From Aggregatilineales bacterium (GTDB lineage Bacteria > Chloroflexota > Anaerolineae > Aggregatilineales > Phototrophicaceae), in contig JAUQWZ010000002.1 in NCBI GenBank assembly GCA_030834905.1, positions 124,001 through 188,000 on the forward strand: 64,000 bases of DNA, written 5' to 3'. A model generated the notes under the pieces. The model saw only the letters and a program-made list of their open reading frames with translations, did not search any database and was not told where the DNA came from. The position numbers and the translations under genes were made by a program. Each line of letters begins with the position of its first letter. Positions within the stretch are counted from its first letter, which is position 1. Below, piece after piece: positions 47,890 to 56,539 of the stretch.

Positions 47890-49821
47890 TTAGCTGACCA
47901 ATGGGAAAGCGTACAGCGTATGATCCATTGACCCCACCAGCAGTATATCACCGGAGATGTAGGGCATGGATGTGATCGCGCCCGAAGTCTTGAATCGCCA
48001 GCGTTCTTTGCCGTTGTCGGCATCAAGACAGTAGAAATATTCGTCCGTCCCGCCAAAGTAGACCGAATTCCGATACACGATAGGCGATGATACGATGGGC
48101 TTCTCGCAGGTGAAGCGCCAGCGCTCGCGCGACGACTGCGCGTTCAGACAGTAGAAGTTGCCGTCCGCCGAACCGAAAAAGACATAGCCCTTATGCTCGA
48201 CTGGCGATGAGATGATCGGTCCGTTGGTGCGGAAGCGCCACGAGTTGTAACCGTTGGTGGCATCGAGCGCGTACATATTGCCATCCGTCGAGCCGACGTA
48301 GACAATACCCTCTGCCATATCGACATAGGGTGACGAGATGACCCCGCGCTTGGTGCGATAGCTCCATTTGCGAGTGCCGGATAAGCCAAGCGCGATAATC
48401 TCGCCCGATTCCGCGCCGACGATGACCAGTTCATTGGTCACAAATGGGCGGCTGCGTACCGGGCTGCTCATGTCGTAGCTCCACAGGTAGCGTCCCGTGG
48501 CGATGCCCAGCGCATAGACTTTGCCGTCGTCACTGCCAAAGAAGACGTGCTCATGCTCGACGCGCGGTGTGCCGCGAACGCGATCTTTGGTGGCGTAGCT
48601 CCAGCCAATTCGCCCAGTGCGGTAATCGAGCGCGTAGAGCGAGAAGTCTTCCGAACCGAAGACGCAGAACTTGCTGCCCTCGTCTATGACCGGGGACGAA
48701 GCGATACCGCCGCGAGTGGGGTATTTCCAGACCAGTTCGCCCGTCTGAAGCTTGACCGCCCACATGTTGGTGTCATAAGACCCTATCAGCGCCAGATCCC
48801 GCGCCGAGGTTGGGCTGCACCGAATTTCGTCTTCGGTCTTGAATGTCCACTTGGGTTGAATTGCGCCGGTTGGGGCATTTTCGTCGTCAAAGAAGCCTGT
48901 CCCCGTTTCGCCGTTGGTCGCCACAGTCGGTGATGGCATGGTGATGTTCAGGCTGCGATAGCGCACCTGCACCAGCGCCTCTTTCATCTCGGCACACGAC
49001 TGGAAGCGCTCAGGACCATTGGACTGGAGCGCCCTTTCAACGATAGTGACCAGCTCCGGCGGCGCTTTGGGATTGAAGCTCGGAATCGGGCGTTCGTGGA
49101 AGCTGAACGGCGGTTCCAGACGCGGATCTTTTCGCGTCAGCAGGTGGTGCAGAGTCGCGCCCAGGCTGTAGATATCGCTCTGGGGCGTCACATCGCCCCG
49201 GTACTGCTCAGGAGCCGAATACCCTTCGGTGCCGATCATGGTGTGCTTGATTCCGCTGACAAATGACTTGGCGATACCAAAGTCGATCAGCCGCACCTTG
49301 CCGAGGCTGTCGATCATCACGTTTGACGGTTTCATGTCGCGGAAGACAATCGGATCGGGCTTCTGATTATGCAGGTATTCCAGCACGTCGCACAGGTCAA
49401 TTGCCCACTCGACGATCTTCTCGCTGGGCAGCTCTTTGGTCTTCGACATCAGCAGCTCAAGGTCGCTGCCGTTGACGTACTCCATCACCAGATAGGCACG
49501 ATCATTCAGATCGAAGAAGTCGAAAATCTTGGGGATTGCCGGGTGGGTCAGGGTCGCGAGGATGTTTGCCTCGCGCCGGAAGGTCTTGAGCATCGAAGCC
49601 CGAAGCGCCGCGTCGGTGGCGACGGTGTGCATTTCCTTGATGGCAACCAGCTTGCGAACGTCGGTGAAGTTCAGATCGCGCGCCTGATAGACCGTCCCCA
49701 TCCCGCCGCCGCCGAGAACCCCCATAATCTTATAACGATTGTGCAGTACAAAATTGGCTTTCAGCGCGGCATCGTTGGTGCTGTCACCCTCCATGCCGGT
49801 GAAATGAGTTGTTTCAGGCAT
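47890..49821 (-). CDS. Hanks-type Ser/Thr kinase fused to a PQQ-type beta-propeller
   Basis: Residues 30-290 are a protein kinase: GGGGMG loop, Lys62 in VAIKEM, FRDMKPSN (Arg161, Asp162; Phe replaces the usual His), DFG at 180-182, and GYSAPEQYRG. After a Ser/Thr-rich linker (about 300-325), residues 330-643 hold about seven repeats with the PQQ/Trp-docking pattern (YALDxxTGxxxWSY..., SSP, VFFGSxDGxxYAL). There is no membrane segment, so the propeller is probably a cytoplasmic ligand or protein sensor. It is first in the leftward signalling unit. Confidence 0.95.
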   Translation of the reverse strand: MPETTHFTGMEGDSTNDAALKANFVLHNRYKIMGVLGGGGMGTVYQARDLNFTDVRKLVAIKEMHTVATDAALRASMLKTFRREANILATLTHPAIPKIFDFFDLNDRAYLVMEYVNGSDLELLMSKTKELPSEKIVEWAIDLCDVLEYLHNQKPDPIVFRDMKPSNVMIDSLGKVRLIDFGIAKSFVSGIKHTMIGTEGYSAPEQYRGDVTPQSDIYSLGATLHHLLTRKDPRLEPPFSFHERPIPSFNPKAPPELVTIVERALQSNGPERFQSCAEMKEALVQVRYRSLNITMPSPTVATNGETGTGFFDDENAPTGAIQPKWTFKTEDEIRCSPTSARDLALIGSYDTNMWAVKLQTGELVWKYPTRGGIASSPVIDEGSKFCVFGSEDFSLYALDYRTGRIGWSYATKDRVRGTPRVEHEHVFFGSDDGKVYALGIATGRYLWSYDMSSPVRSRPFVTNELVIVGAESGEIIALGLSGTRKWSYRTKRGVISSPYVDMAEGIVYVGSTDGNMYALDATNGYNSWRFRTNGPIISSPVEHKGYVFFGSADGNFYCLNAQSSRERWRFTCEKPIVSSPIVYRNSVYFGGTDEYFYCLDADNGKERWRFKTSGAITSMPYISGDILLVGSMDHTLYAFPLVS

Positions 49822-49886
49822 TCCATTTGCCTTCAGCTAGATGAGTACATTATGATGATTGCGAATTAAAGTAATGAACTTGATTT

Positions 49887-49915
49887 ATTATAGGTGTCCT
49901 GTCAAAATACAGCAA
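49887..49915 (-). promoter_or_regulatory. Putative promoter of the phospho-signalling unit
   Basis: On the minus strand TTGCTG (49915-49910) and a perfect TATAAT (49892-49887) are 17 bases apart, 66 bases before the kinase ATG. A TTGACA (minus, near 49905-49900) also occurs but is too close to the -10 to pair with it. Confidence 0.5.
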
Positions 49916-49934
49916 TCAGCCCCGTGACGATACG

Positions 49935-51113
49935 ATGATTCATTGTAACATGCCCTCTATTTCAGATTCCTTGTCTTTGTATTTACACATTCCTTTCTGC
50001 GCTGCTAAGTGCAGCTATTGCGCGTTTAACACCTACATCCACCTTGAGCATCTTATCGACGACTTTGTCAAGGCGATGAAACGCGAGATCGAAATTGTTG
50101 GCGCGGGTCAGGGCGTCGGCACGATCTTCTTCGGCGGCGGCACGCCCAGCCTGCTGTCGCCTGAGCAGTTCGTGACGCTTCTGGAGGCGATCAACCGCAG
50201 TTTCGCGGTGCAGCCCGACGCCGAGATTTCGCTGGAAGCCAACCCTAACGACCTGAACCGTGACTATCTGACTGCCCTGCGCCGCGCCGGGCTGAACCGT
50301 ATCAGCATTGGGATGCAGACCGCCAACGCAAACGAACTGAAGTTGTTCAGCCGCCGGCACGACAATGACGCCGTCGCTAAAGCAGTTTCGGCGGCGGCCG
50401 GCGCTGGCTTCGACAATATCAATCTCGATCTGATCTACGGCTTCCCTCATCAGACGATGGATAGCTGGGAGACTTCGCTTCAGCAGATGCTGCTGCTCAA
50501 GCCGGAGCACATTTCGTTGTACGCGCTTGGCTTGGAACCCGGCACTGCCATGAATGCCTGGGTGGAGGGCGGTCGGCTGCCCGCGCCCGACGACGATCTG
50601 GCGGCAGATATGTACGAACGCGCCAGCGAGGTGCTGGCGGAACACGGCTTTGAGCAGTACGAAATCAGCAACTGGTCACTGCCGGGGCGAGAGTGCCGCC
50701 ACAATCTTCAGTACTGGCTGAATCTGCCCTACGCCGGGCTAGGTCCCGGAGCGCATGGCTTTGCCAATGGGGTGCGCTATTCGGTGCTGCTGTCGCCGCA
50801 GAAATATATCCGCGCGCTGCGTGAGGCGACCGATGCCTATCCCTTTCCCTACAGCCCGGCAACCGAGAACGCCACCATTGTCAGCCGGGACGCCGAAATC
50901 TCCGAGACGCTGATCATGGGGCTGCGCCTGACCCAGCGGGGCATTCCGCGGCTGGAATTTGCCCGGCGCTTTGGCGTCGATCTGCTCGATCTTCACGGCG
51001 GCACGCTTCAGCGCTATGTCGATTACGGCTTGCTGAATGTCAGTGACGAGCGCGTGCGGCTGACCGAGCAGGGCAGGCTGTTGAGTAACATGATTTTCCG
51101 CGAGCTGGTGTAG
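49935..51113 (+). CDS. hemW: Radical SAM protein HemW (coproporphyrinogen oxidase-like)
   Basis: The 392-residue protein has the radical SAM motif HIPFCAAKCSYCAF (three Cys for the 4Fe-4S cluster), FFGGGTPSLL, EANPND, RISIGMQ and LIYGFPHQT. HemW-type members insert heme into targets rather than oxidise coproporphyrinogen. It has HemW rather than HemN length and lacks the HemN N-terminal extension. Two in-frame ATGs (49935, 49950) are possible and neither has a clear ribosome binding site. Single gene, divergent from the kinase. Confidence 0.93.
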   Translation: MIHCNMPSISDSLSLYLHIPFCAAKCSYCAFNTYIHLEHLIDDFVKAMKREIEIVGAGQGVGTIFFGGGTPSLLSPEQFVTLLEAINRSFAVQPDAEISLEANPNDLNRDYLTALRRAGLNRISIGMQTANANELKLFSRRHDNDAVAKAVSAAAGAGFDNINLDLIYGFPHQTMDSWETSLQQMLLLKPEHISLYALGLEPGTAMNAWVEGGRLPAPDDDLAADMYERASEVLAEHGFEQYEISNWSLPGRECRHNLQYWLNLPYAGLGPGAHGFANGVRYSVLLSPQKYIRALREATDAYPFPYSPATENATIVSRDAEISETLIMGLRLTQRGIPRLEFARRFGVDLLDLHGGTLQRYVDYGLLNVSDERVRLTEQGRLLSNMIFRELV

Positions 51114-51121
51114 GAGCATAG

Positions 51122-51217
51122 TCAAAAGTGAAAAGTGAAAAGTCGAAAGTGAAAAAGCCGCCATCCTTTCACGGGCTGCTTTTAACCTTGAACTTGCCAC
51201 TTTGCACTTTCAACTTC
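51122..51217. repeat. Palindromic island of iterated AAAGTGAAAAGT words
   Basis: The left half has four tandem-like copies of (A)AAAGT[GC]; the right half (CCACTTTGCACTTTCAACTT, about 51197-51216) is their imperfect inverse. It sits between convergent hemW and the prenyl synthase gene and could fold as a long low-complexity hairpin. A similar island lies at 57681-57791. Confidence 0.6.
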
Positions 51218-51221
51218 TCTC

Positions 51222-52250
51222 TTACGCCTGCCGCTGGAACAGGCTTTCCGTCAGCGTGACCAGCGCTTTGGCGGCAGTGCTGACCGGCTCGGCGCGTTCC
51301 AGCGCTTCGAGCGCCGCGCTGTAGTGGCGTGCCTCATGCTGCTGGGTAAACTCCAGCGCGCCAACACTGCTTAGTATCGTGACCGCTTCCAACACATCAT
51401 CGCCCTCAAATTTTTCCTGCTGATACAGCGCCGCCAGTCGTTCACTGTGCTGCAAGCCGTAGAGGACTGGCAGCGACTTCTTGCGCGAGAGGATGTCGGT
51501 AGCGGCGGATTTGCCCGTCACTTTCGGATCGCCCCAGATGCCGAGGATGTCGTCCCGAATCTGGAAGGCAAGCCCGAGGTTCAGCCCATAGCTGCCAAAA
51601 TGCAGAGCGGTGTCTTCATTCTGGCTGCCGATGAGCGCTCCGATCTCGGCACATGCCGACACCAGCGCCGCCGATTTGCCGCGAATCATCGACAGATATT
51701 CGTCGGTGGTGACGGTGGGGCGGTGCTCAAAGCCCATGTCGAGGTGCTGCCCGCGCGTCAGTTCAAGATTGGTGCGGTTGAAGATACGCCACGCCCGCAG
51801 CACAGTCTGCGGCTCAATGCCAGAATCAGCCAGCCCTTCAAGCGCCGAATAAGCCAGGGCAAACAGCGCGTCACCCGCATTGATAGCATTGGCGCGCCCC
51901 CAGATTTTCCACACGGTTGGGCGACCGTGGCGGGTGGGGCTGTCGTCCTGAATGTCGTCATGAATGAGCGAGAAATTGTGTAATAGCTCGACTGCTGCCG
52001 CGGCGGGCAGCGCTTGCCGCCAGTCTCCGCCGGAAGCTTCGGCGCACAACAGCAGCAGCAGCGGGCGGATGCGCTTGCCAGTACGGTGGCTGAAAGGTTG
52101 ATTATATTCGTCTGCCCAACCCAGCGGGTAGCGCAGCAGAGTCGCAAAATCGGGCGCTTCTGCTTCGGCTTCGCGCAGGCGCGAATTCACCACCTCTCGC
52201 ATGACTGCATCCAGTTCGTGCAAGTAGCGGTGGGCGAATGAGTCGAGCAC
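51222..52250 (-). CDS. Polyprenyl diphosphate synthase (GGPP/FPP type)
   Basis: The 342-residue protein condenses IPP with allylic diphosphates. It has KRIRPLLLLLCAEA, the first aspartate-rich motif HDDIQDDSPTRHGRPT and the second RDDILGIWGD with TGKSAATD, as in short-chain GGPP synthases. Five residues upstream of the first motif is FSLI, with no bulky stop typical of FPP synthase; chain length cannot be fixed by eye. It starts 5 bases after fni, so both act in isoprenoid supply. Confidence 0.93.
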   Translation of the reverse strand: MLDSFAHRYLHELDAVMREVVNSRLREAEAEAPDFATLLRYPLGWADEYNQPFSHRTGKRIRPLLLLLCAEASGGDWRQALPAAAAVELLHNFSLIHDDIQDDSPTRHGRPTVWKIWGRANAINAGDALFALAYSALEGLADSGIEPQTVLRAWRIFNRTNLELTRGQHLDMGFEHRPTVTTDEYLSMIRGKSAALVSACAEIGALIGSQNEDTALHFGSYGLNLGLAFQIRDDILGIWGDPKVTGKSAATDILSRKKSLPVLYGLQHSERLAALYQQEKFEGDDVLEAVTILSSVGALEFTQQHEARHYSAALEALERAEPVSTAAKALVTLTESLFQRQA

Positions 52251-52255
52251 GATAG

Positions 52256-53296
52256 CTATCCCTCATCTTTCAGGAGTGTGACGCTGCGCAGGTCAGTGAT
52301 GGTTTGAGCGCCGCTGCAAAGCATGGCGACGCGAAGCTGAGCCGCAGTTGCGCGAATCAACTCGTCTACTGCTTCCACCGAGTCAGCGGCGGCTTTCAGG
52401 AATGCGCCCGCCATACCGCCCATGATGGCACCGAGCGCGATGCACTTGGCGATATCAATGCCATCGCGCAAGCCGCCGCTGGCGATGACGGGCAGATCAG
52501 GAGCGCCGCGAACGGCATACTCTACCGCTTCCGCTGTTGGAATACCCCAATCGGCAAAGGCGGCGGCAACCCGCGCGTGGAAGGCGGTTGGCGCGCGATG
52601 ATACTCGACTTCGCTCCATGACGTGCCGCCAGAACCCGCCACGTCGATAGCGGCGACGCCGGCATTGGCAAGATCGCGGACGTTCTCCTCGGAGAATCCC
52701 CAGCCAACTTCTTTGGCGATAACGGGGACGTCGAGCGTTTTACAGACCTGTTCCACCTTTGCCAGCAGCCCGGCGAAATCGGTGTCGCCTTCTGGCTGAA
52801 CCGCTTCCTGAAGTACGTTGAAGTGCAGGATAAGCGCATCGGCTTCGATCATATCGACCGACCGGCGGCACTCATCCACGCCGTAACCGTAGTTGAACTG
52901 AACCGCGCCGAGATTGCCAAACAGGAGGATATCGGGGGCGATATCACGGACGCGATAGGTGTAGGCGAGATCGGGATTCTTGATGGCGGCGCGCTGCGAG
53001 CCAACACCGAGCGCGACGTTGTTTGCCTGCGCGGCAGCCGCCAGATGCTGGTTCAGGCGCATGGCAACTTCGGTGCCGCCGGTCATCGAGGAAATCAGAA
53101 TCGGCGCGCTGAGCTTCTTGCCGAACAGGCTGACCGATGAGTCTACGTCGCGCAGGTTCAGTTCGGGCAGCGCCTGGTGAAGAAAGCGATAGCGTTCAAG
53201 TCCGGTAGTCAGGCGTGGAAACTGAACATCCTTCTCAAGATTGATCCGAATATGCTCGACTTTGCGATCCTCAATCGATCCCGTGACTTTAGACAT
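52256..53296 (-). CDS. fni: Type 2 isopentenyl-diphosphate isomerase
   Basis: This FMN enzyme interconverts IPP and DMAPP. The 346-residue protein has [27 protein letters not shown] (FMN site), [41 protein letters not shown], the FMN-phosphate loop [13 protein letters not shown] and [10 protein letters not shown]. The length is typical. It is first in the leftward fni-prenyl synthase operon, supplying DMAPP to the next enzyme. Confidence 0.96.
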   Translation of the reverse strand: MSKVTGSIEDRKVEHIRINLEKDVQFPRLTTGLERYRFLHQALPELNLRDVDSSVSLFGKKLSAPILISSMTGGTEVAMRLNQHLAAAAQANNVALGVGSQRAAIKNPDLAYTYRVRDIAPDILLFGNLGAVQFNYGYGVDECRRSVDMIEADALILHFNVLQEAVQPEGDTDFAGLLAKVEQVCKTLDVPVIAKEVGWGFSEENVRDLANAGVAAIDVAGSGGTSWSEVEYHRAPTAFHARVAAAFADWGIPTAEAVEYAVRGAPDLPVIASGGLRDGIDIAKCIALGAIMGGMAGAFLKAAADSVEAVDELIRATAAQLRVAMLCSGAQTITDLRSVTLLKDEG

Positions 53297-53440
53297 GTGA
53301 CGGTGTTCCTTCTTGTGGCGAGCGCCAATCGTACCCGATGAGCGCGACGACTGTCAACCGTACACGAGCGCTGCAGCCGCCGAAAATCGGCTCAGTTTCC
53401 TGATCGTGCGCGCCAAGTTTCGAATCGACATTCTCGCACA

Positions 53441-53469
53441 CTGGCAGCGCCAATGTTTATCGGTATAAT
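53441..53469 (+). promoter_or_regulatory. Promoter of acpP
   Basis: CTGGCA (53441-53446) and a perfect TATAAT (53464-53469) are 17 bases apart, about 49 bases before the acpP ATG. The rest of the 221-base gap from fni holds no other recognisable element. Confidence 0.6.
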
Positions 53470-53517
53470 GTTCCGGCATGGAACTGAACCAACCCGGCGA
53501 CAACTGGAGGAAACCAA

Positions 53518-53760
53518 ATGGCTTCGACTGAAGAACGCGTCCGCACGATTGTGATTGATCTGCTGGGCGTGGATACCGACCGTGTAGCTCCGAGCGCGCG
53601 TTTCCGTGAAGATCTGGAAGCGGACTCGCTTGACCTCGTGGAACTCATCATGGCGTTTGAAGAAGAGTTCGGCGGCGAGATCAGCGACGAAGACGCTCAG
53701 AAGATTACCACGGTTGGTGAAGCAGTAGCGTACATCGACCAGCACATGACGGCTGGCTAG
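53518..53760 (+). CDS. acpP: Acyl carrier protein
   Basis: The 80-residue acidic protein has ACP length, with the phosphopantetheine Ser37 in [18 protein letters not shown] and the closing [18 protein letters not shown] precedes the ATG. No fatty-acid synthesis genes adjoin, so it is a lone acpP. Its last four bases overlap the convergent membrane protein gene. Confidence 0.97.
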   Translation: MASTEERVRTIVIDLLGVDTDRVAPSARFREDLEADSLDLVELIMAFEEEFGGEISDEDAQKITTVGEAVAYIDQHMTAG

Positions 53761-54386
53761 TGCTGGCTTACGCGAACAGGGTGGTGCTGAACGCCGCGCT
53801 GCCCTGTTCGCAAGCCAACCGCCAGCAGCCCCAGCAGCAGCAAAGCTGTCAGGAACGCCCCCGCGCCAGCGGAGGCGGGCAGATCAAACGCCTGCATCCA
53901 GGCGAGAGCGCGAGTGAAACCCAAGAGCGCAGCCCCTGCCCCGACGAAGGCGATACCGCTGCCGATAAACCGTCGCAGCCCGGCAAACCAGCCGGTCAGT
54001 CCAACTATCCCCGCAAGCAGGGTTATCACCGCCAGCATAAGCTGCTGTCGATAGTTCCAATTCCCCGGATCGCCGACAATTTCAAACGGCGGCAGCAGGG
54101 CTGCTGCCATCAGCAGCACGATCAATCCAGCCAGCAGCCGATTTGATGCTGTCGGAGCAATGAAAAATGCCAGCGCCACCGCGGCGCACGCCAGCGGCAG
54201 CCGGAGCAGCAGCCCGGTCAGCAGGGGCGGGTTTTCGCCCGGCGCAGCCGGATGAATGGTCGTCCATTCTGCCAGATCGTAGCCGCCGGGGCTGAGGCTG
54301 ACGCCGGGATTGACGACCCAGGGCAGCAGGTAGGCAGCCAGAATCAGCAGGAAAATGAAGAACAGGATCAAACCGGAAATGCGCAA
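53757..54386 (-). CDS. Hypothetical membrane protein
   Basis: The 209-residue protein has about five membrane helices, with an extracytoplasmic loop after the first ([22 protein letters not shown], about 26-47). The last 20 residues are basic/His-rich ([16 protein letters not shown]). No family is recognised. It lies 31 bases after the ChlI-like gene on the same strand and overlaps acpP end-on by four bases. Confidence 0.6.
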   Translation of the reverse strand: MRISGLILFFIFLLILAAYLLPWVVNPGVSLSPGGYDLAEWTTIHPAAPGENPPLLTGLLLRLPLACAAVALAFFIAPTASNRLLAGLIVLLMAAALLPPFEIVGDPGNWNYRQQLMLAVITLLAGIVGLTGWFAGLRRFIGSGIAFVGAGAALLGFTRALAWMQAFDLPASAGAGAFLTALLLLGLLAVGLRTGQRGVQHHPVRVSQH

Positions 54387-54417
54387 GGGACGCCTTTCAA
54401 TCTTCTTTCATTCTCTT

Positions 54418-55593
54418 TCAATCTGCGGGGTGGGTTAGCCCGTCAATCTGGGCGCGAATCTGATCGTCTTCCTGACGCTGGGCTTCAAAGAAATTGACCA
54501 TGAATTCACTGTGACGCTGGCGCAGCGCTAACGGCGCAACAGCCCGGACATCGCTCAGGGTCGCCAGATCGCGCCCGTCGGCGGCGGCGTGAGCGCGGGC
54601 AGCTTCAAACAGAGTGTATTCCGCCCGATGAGAATCGATGTCCAGCGCCCGCACCAGATCCAGCCCGACTTCAACCGCCTCGTCGGCAAGAGTCGTTTCC
54701 TTGAGCAGTTCGCGCGCCAGCAGAATTTCTTCATGCACCTGGGCGGTTTCCAGTTCCCACTGGTAGACAAACTGGGCGGGGTTCTGGCGGTAGCTGGAGA
54801 CGCGCCGGTACACTTCCAGACGCTCATCACGAGTCATCAAGCCGCGCACATTCACCCGCAGCCCAAACCGATCCAGAATTTGAGGGCGCAGGCGACCTTC
54901 TTCGGGGTTCATCGAGCCAATGAGGACAAACCGCGAGCGATACGTCCCCGCCATTGCCCCGCGGCGGACGGTGTAAGCCCCCTGTGCCGCCGCGTCAAGG
55001 ATGGCATCGACGATTTCGTCGCTGAGCAGATTTACCTCGTCAATATAGAGCAGATTGTTATCGGCGCGCGCCAGAATGCCGCGCTCAAGCCGGATTTTGT
55101 TCTGCTGAACGGCGACGCGCTCGTTGATGCCGCCGACCACGTCCTCCAGCCGCGCGTTCAGCGGCAGTTCCACCAGGCGCACCGGCTCATAGTGCGAGAT
55201 CGACTCGCCCGCCTGATACTTTTCCCAGCAGTCGGGGTAGAGATACTGGGCGCTCTGGTGCGCCATATCGCCGGGCAGAGCGCCGTCCTCGCAGTCACTG
55301 ACCTCGACATCCGGCAGGATGTGGGTCAGGCTGCGCACTGCGGTTGTCTTGCCGGTGCCGCGCGGTCCGATGAGCAGCACGCCGCCGACCGCCGGGTTGA
55401 TGAGGGCGAGCAGCAGCGCGATTCGCATTTCAAACTGTCCGACCAGCGCCATGAACGGATAAGGGGGCGCTTCGGCAATCCCCAGATCGGGCGTCTGCGC
55501 CGACAGAATGCGCCGCGCGCCCGCCTGACTGAGAATTCGCAGCAGCGCCGAGTCCTGCTCTAACCCTTCCAAATCCGGCGGCTGCTCGATCAT
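54418..55593 (-). CDS. ChlI/BchI-type AAA+ ATPase (magnesium chelatase subunit I-like)
   Basis: The 391-residue protein has Walker A IGPRGTGKTTAVR (about 74-86), the ChlI insert near SDCEDGALPGDM, RLEDVVGGINERVAV, Walker B LLYIDEVNLLSDEIVDAILDAAAQG and the sensor GSMNPEEGRLRPQILDRFGL. It is full-length, but no ChlD, ChlH or other chlorophyll or cobalamin gene is present. In non-phototrophs such proteins may serve a VWA partner in metal chelation or act as a MoxR-like chaperone. Its start overlaps the thioesterase stop (ATGA). Confidence 0.9.
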   Translation of the reverse strand: MIEQPPDLEGLEQDSALLRILSQAGARRILSAQTPDLGIAEAPPYPFMALVGQFEMRIALLLALINPAVGGVLLIGPRGTGKTTAVRSLTHILPDVEVSDCEDGALPGDMAHQSAQYLYPDCWEKYQAGESISHYEPVRLVELPLNARLEDVVGGINERVAVQQNKIRLERGILARADNNLLYIDEVNLLSDEIVDAILDAAAQGAYTVRRGAMAGTYRSRFVLIGSMNPEEGRLRPQILDRFGLRVNVRGLMTRDERLEVYRRVSSYRQNPAQFVYQWELETAQVHEEILLARELLKETTLADEAVEVGLDLVRALDIDSHRAEYTLFEAARAHAAADGRDLATLSDVRAVAPLALRQRHSEFMVNFFEAQRQEDDQIRAQIDGLTHPAD

Positions 55594-56087
55594 GATTTTA
55601 TCCGGTGGTCGATTTCACGCTGCCGTTTGCGATAGTCCTGTCGGGCGCGAGCCTGTTCAGCGCGGGCGCGTTCCTCGTCGCTGTCGAAGTCGATGCCCGG
55701 CACTTCGGTGGGGCGTCCGTCCACATCGAGGGCAACGTAGACCAGATACGCCATGTTGGTGACCCGTTCATTGCGCTCAAGCGGGTTCCCGGCACTCACT
55801 TCGACGCGCACTTCCATCGACGTGCGTCCGACGTAGGTCAGTTGGGCGCGGCACTGCACCAGATTACCCATCAGGATGGGTTCGACAAAGGTCATCGAAT
55901 CGATGGCGACGGTGACGACCGGCTTGCCCGCGTGGCGCATTGCCACCAGCCCACCGGCTTCGTCCACCAGACGCATGATGACGCCGCCGTGAACGTTACC
56001 CAGGGAGTTGGCATCCTGGGGACCCATCAGGGCGCTGAGGGTAAACGTAGACTCGCTGATTTTCCTAAGCGGACGCGCTCCGTCCAT
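55590..56087 (-). CDS. Acyl-CoA thioesterase (hotdog fold, YciA/ACOT-like)
   Basis: The 165-residue protein has the hotdog thioesterase pattern: MGPQDANSLGNVHGGVIMRLVDEAGGLVAMRHAG, with the catalytic Asp/Glu region, and VTVAIDSMTFVEPILMGNLV. It is a single hotdog domain of about 130 residues plus a charged helical tail (ERARAEQARARQDYRKRQRE). It probably hydrolyses medium-to-long acyl-CoAs. The stop overlaps the ChlI-like start. Confidence 0.92.
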   Translation of the reverse strand: MDGARPLRKISESTFTLSALMGPQDANSLGNVHGGVIMRLVDEAGGLVAMRHAGKPVVTVAIDSMTFVEPILMGNLVQCRAQLTYVGRTSMEVRVEVSAGNPLERNERVTNMAYLVYVALDVDGRPTEVPGIDFDSDEERARAEQARARQDYRKRQREIDHRIKS

Positions 56088-56090
56088 TCA

Positions 56091-56483
56091 TCACTCCGAA
56101 TCGGGTGTCAGGTCGGAAATCTTCTTGAAGATCTCAGGATCCCACTCTAACACGTCAACCTTATCAAAGCCAAGCTCGCCGGACTGCGGCGGCAGCGGGG
56201 CGCGGGAGGGCAGTCTCTCTGGCTTGGCGGGCTTGGGGGGCAGTTTCTTCAGCAGCGGCGGGCGGTTAGCGCTGCGTTTGCGCACGATACGTCCGTCGTG
56301 GTGGAGATTGCCGATCCACTCGCCGGAGGTGGTGTAAACGTCGTAGGCTTCGCCCATCACAAAGCCAACGTAATCGCCGCGTGGGTCGAAGAGATAGTGC
56401 CCAAGTTTGGTTGCAAACCAGTCGCCCGCCGTATCAAAAATAAACCAGGGCTTGTTAGGGTCAATCGTGAGTTGTCGTGACAT
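56091..56483 (-). CDS. Small 4-fold beta-flower-like domain protein
   Basis: The 130-residue protein has four similar beta units in the first 70 residues: PWFIFDTAGDWFATKLGHYLF, FDPRGDYVGFVMGEAYDVY, YTTSGEWIGNLHHDGRIVRKR, each with an aromatic-x-x-x-G-x-W/Y pattern, like 4-fold beta-flower proteins. A Pro/Lys-rich linker follows, then an acidic end. Function unknown. It is 3 bases upstream of the thioesterase, making a thioesterase-ChlI unit. The palindrome TCCTTGCAAGGA (56511-56522) lies in its leader, next to a TATAAT. Confidence 0.55.
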   Translation of the reverse strand: MSRQLTIDPNKPWFIFDTAGDWFATKLGHYLFDPRGDYVGFVMGEAYDVYTTSGEWIGNLHHDGRIVRKRSANRPPLLKKLPPKPAKPERLPSRAPLPPQSGELGFDKVDVLEWDPEIFKKISDLTPDSE

Positions 56484-56510
56484 TATTTCCTCGTCAGTTG
56501 TGGTCTAGTG

Positions 56511-56527
56511 TCCTTGCAAGGATTATA
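56511..56527 (-). promoter_or_regulatory. TATAAT with adjacent palindrome TCCTTGCAAGGA
   Basis: The -10-like TATAAT (minus, 56527-56522) borders a perfect 12-base palindrome (56511-56522), placed near the expected transcription start of the beta-flower gene. It resembles the CTTTGCAAAG palindrome at 21004-21013. Confidence 0.4.
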
Positions 56528-56539
56528 GCCAGTCTCAAC

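Noticed and set aside
47850..48056. N-terminal extension of the PP2C gene
   Set aside because: It lies mostly inside the kinase 3' end and encodes Trp/Cys/Arg-rich, non-conserved sequence; the ATG at 47849 has GGAG at ideal distance.
54589..55563. 324-codon open frame on the plus strand over the ChlI-like gene
   Set aside because: Antisense shadow; the minus-strand frame carries all AAA+ motifs.
54418..55593. Evidence for phototrophy from the ChlI/BchI-like gene
   Set aside because: ChlI-like AAA+ proteins are common in non-phototrophs, and no bchD, bchH, reaction-centre or carotenoid gene is present in the window.
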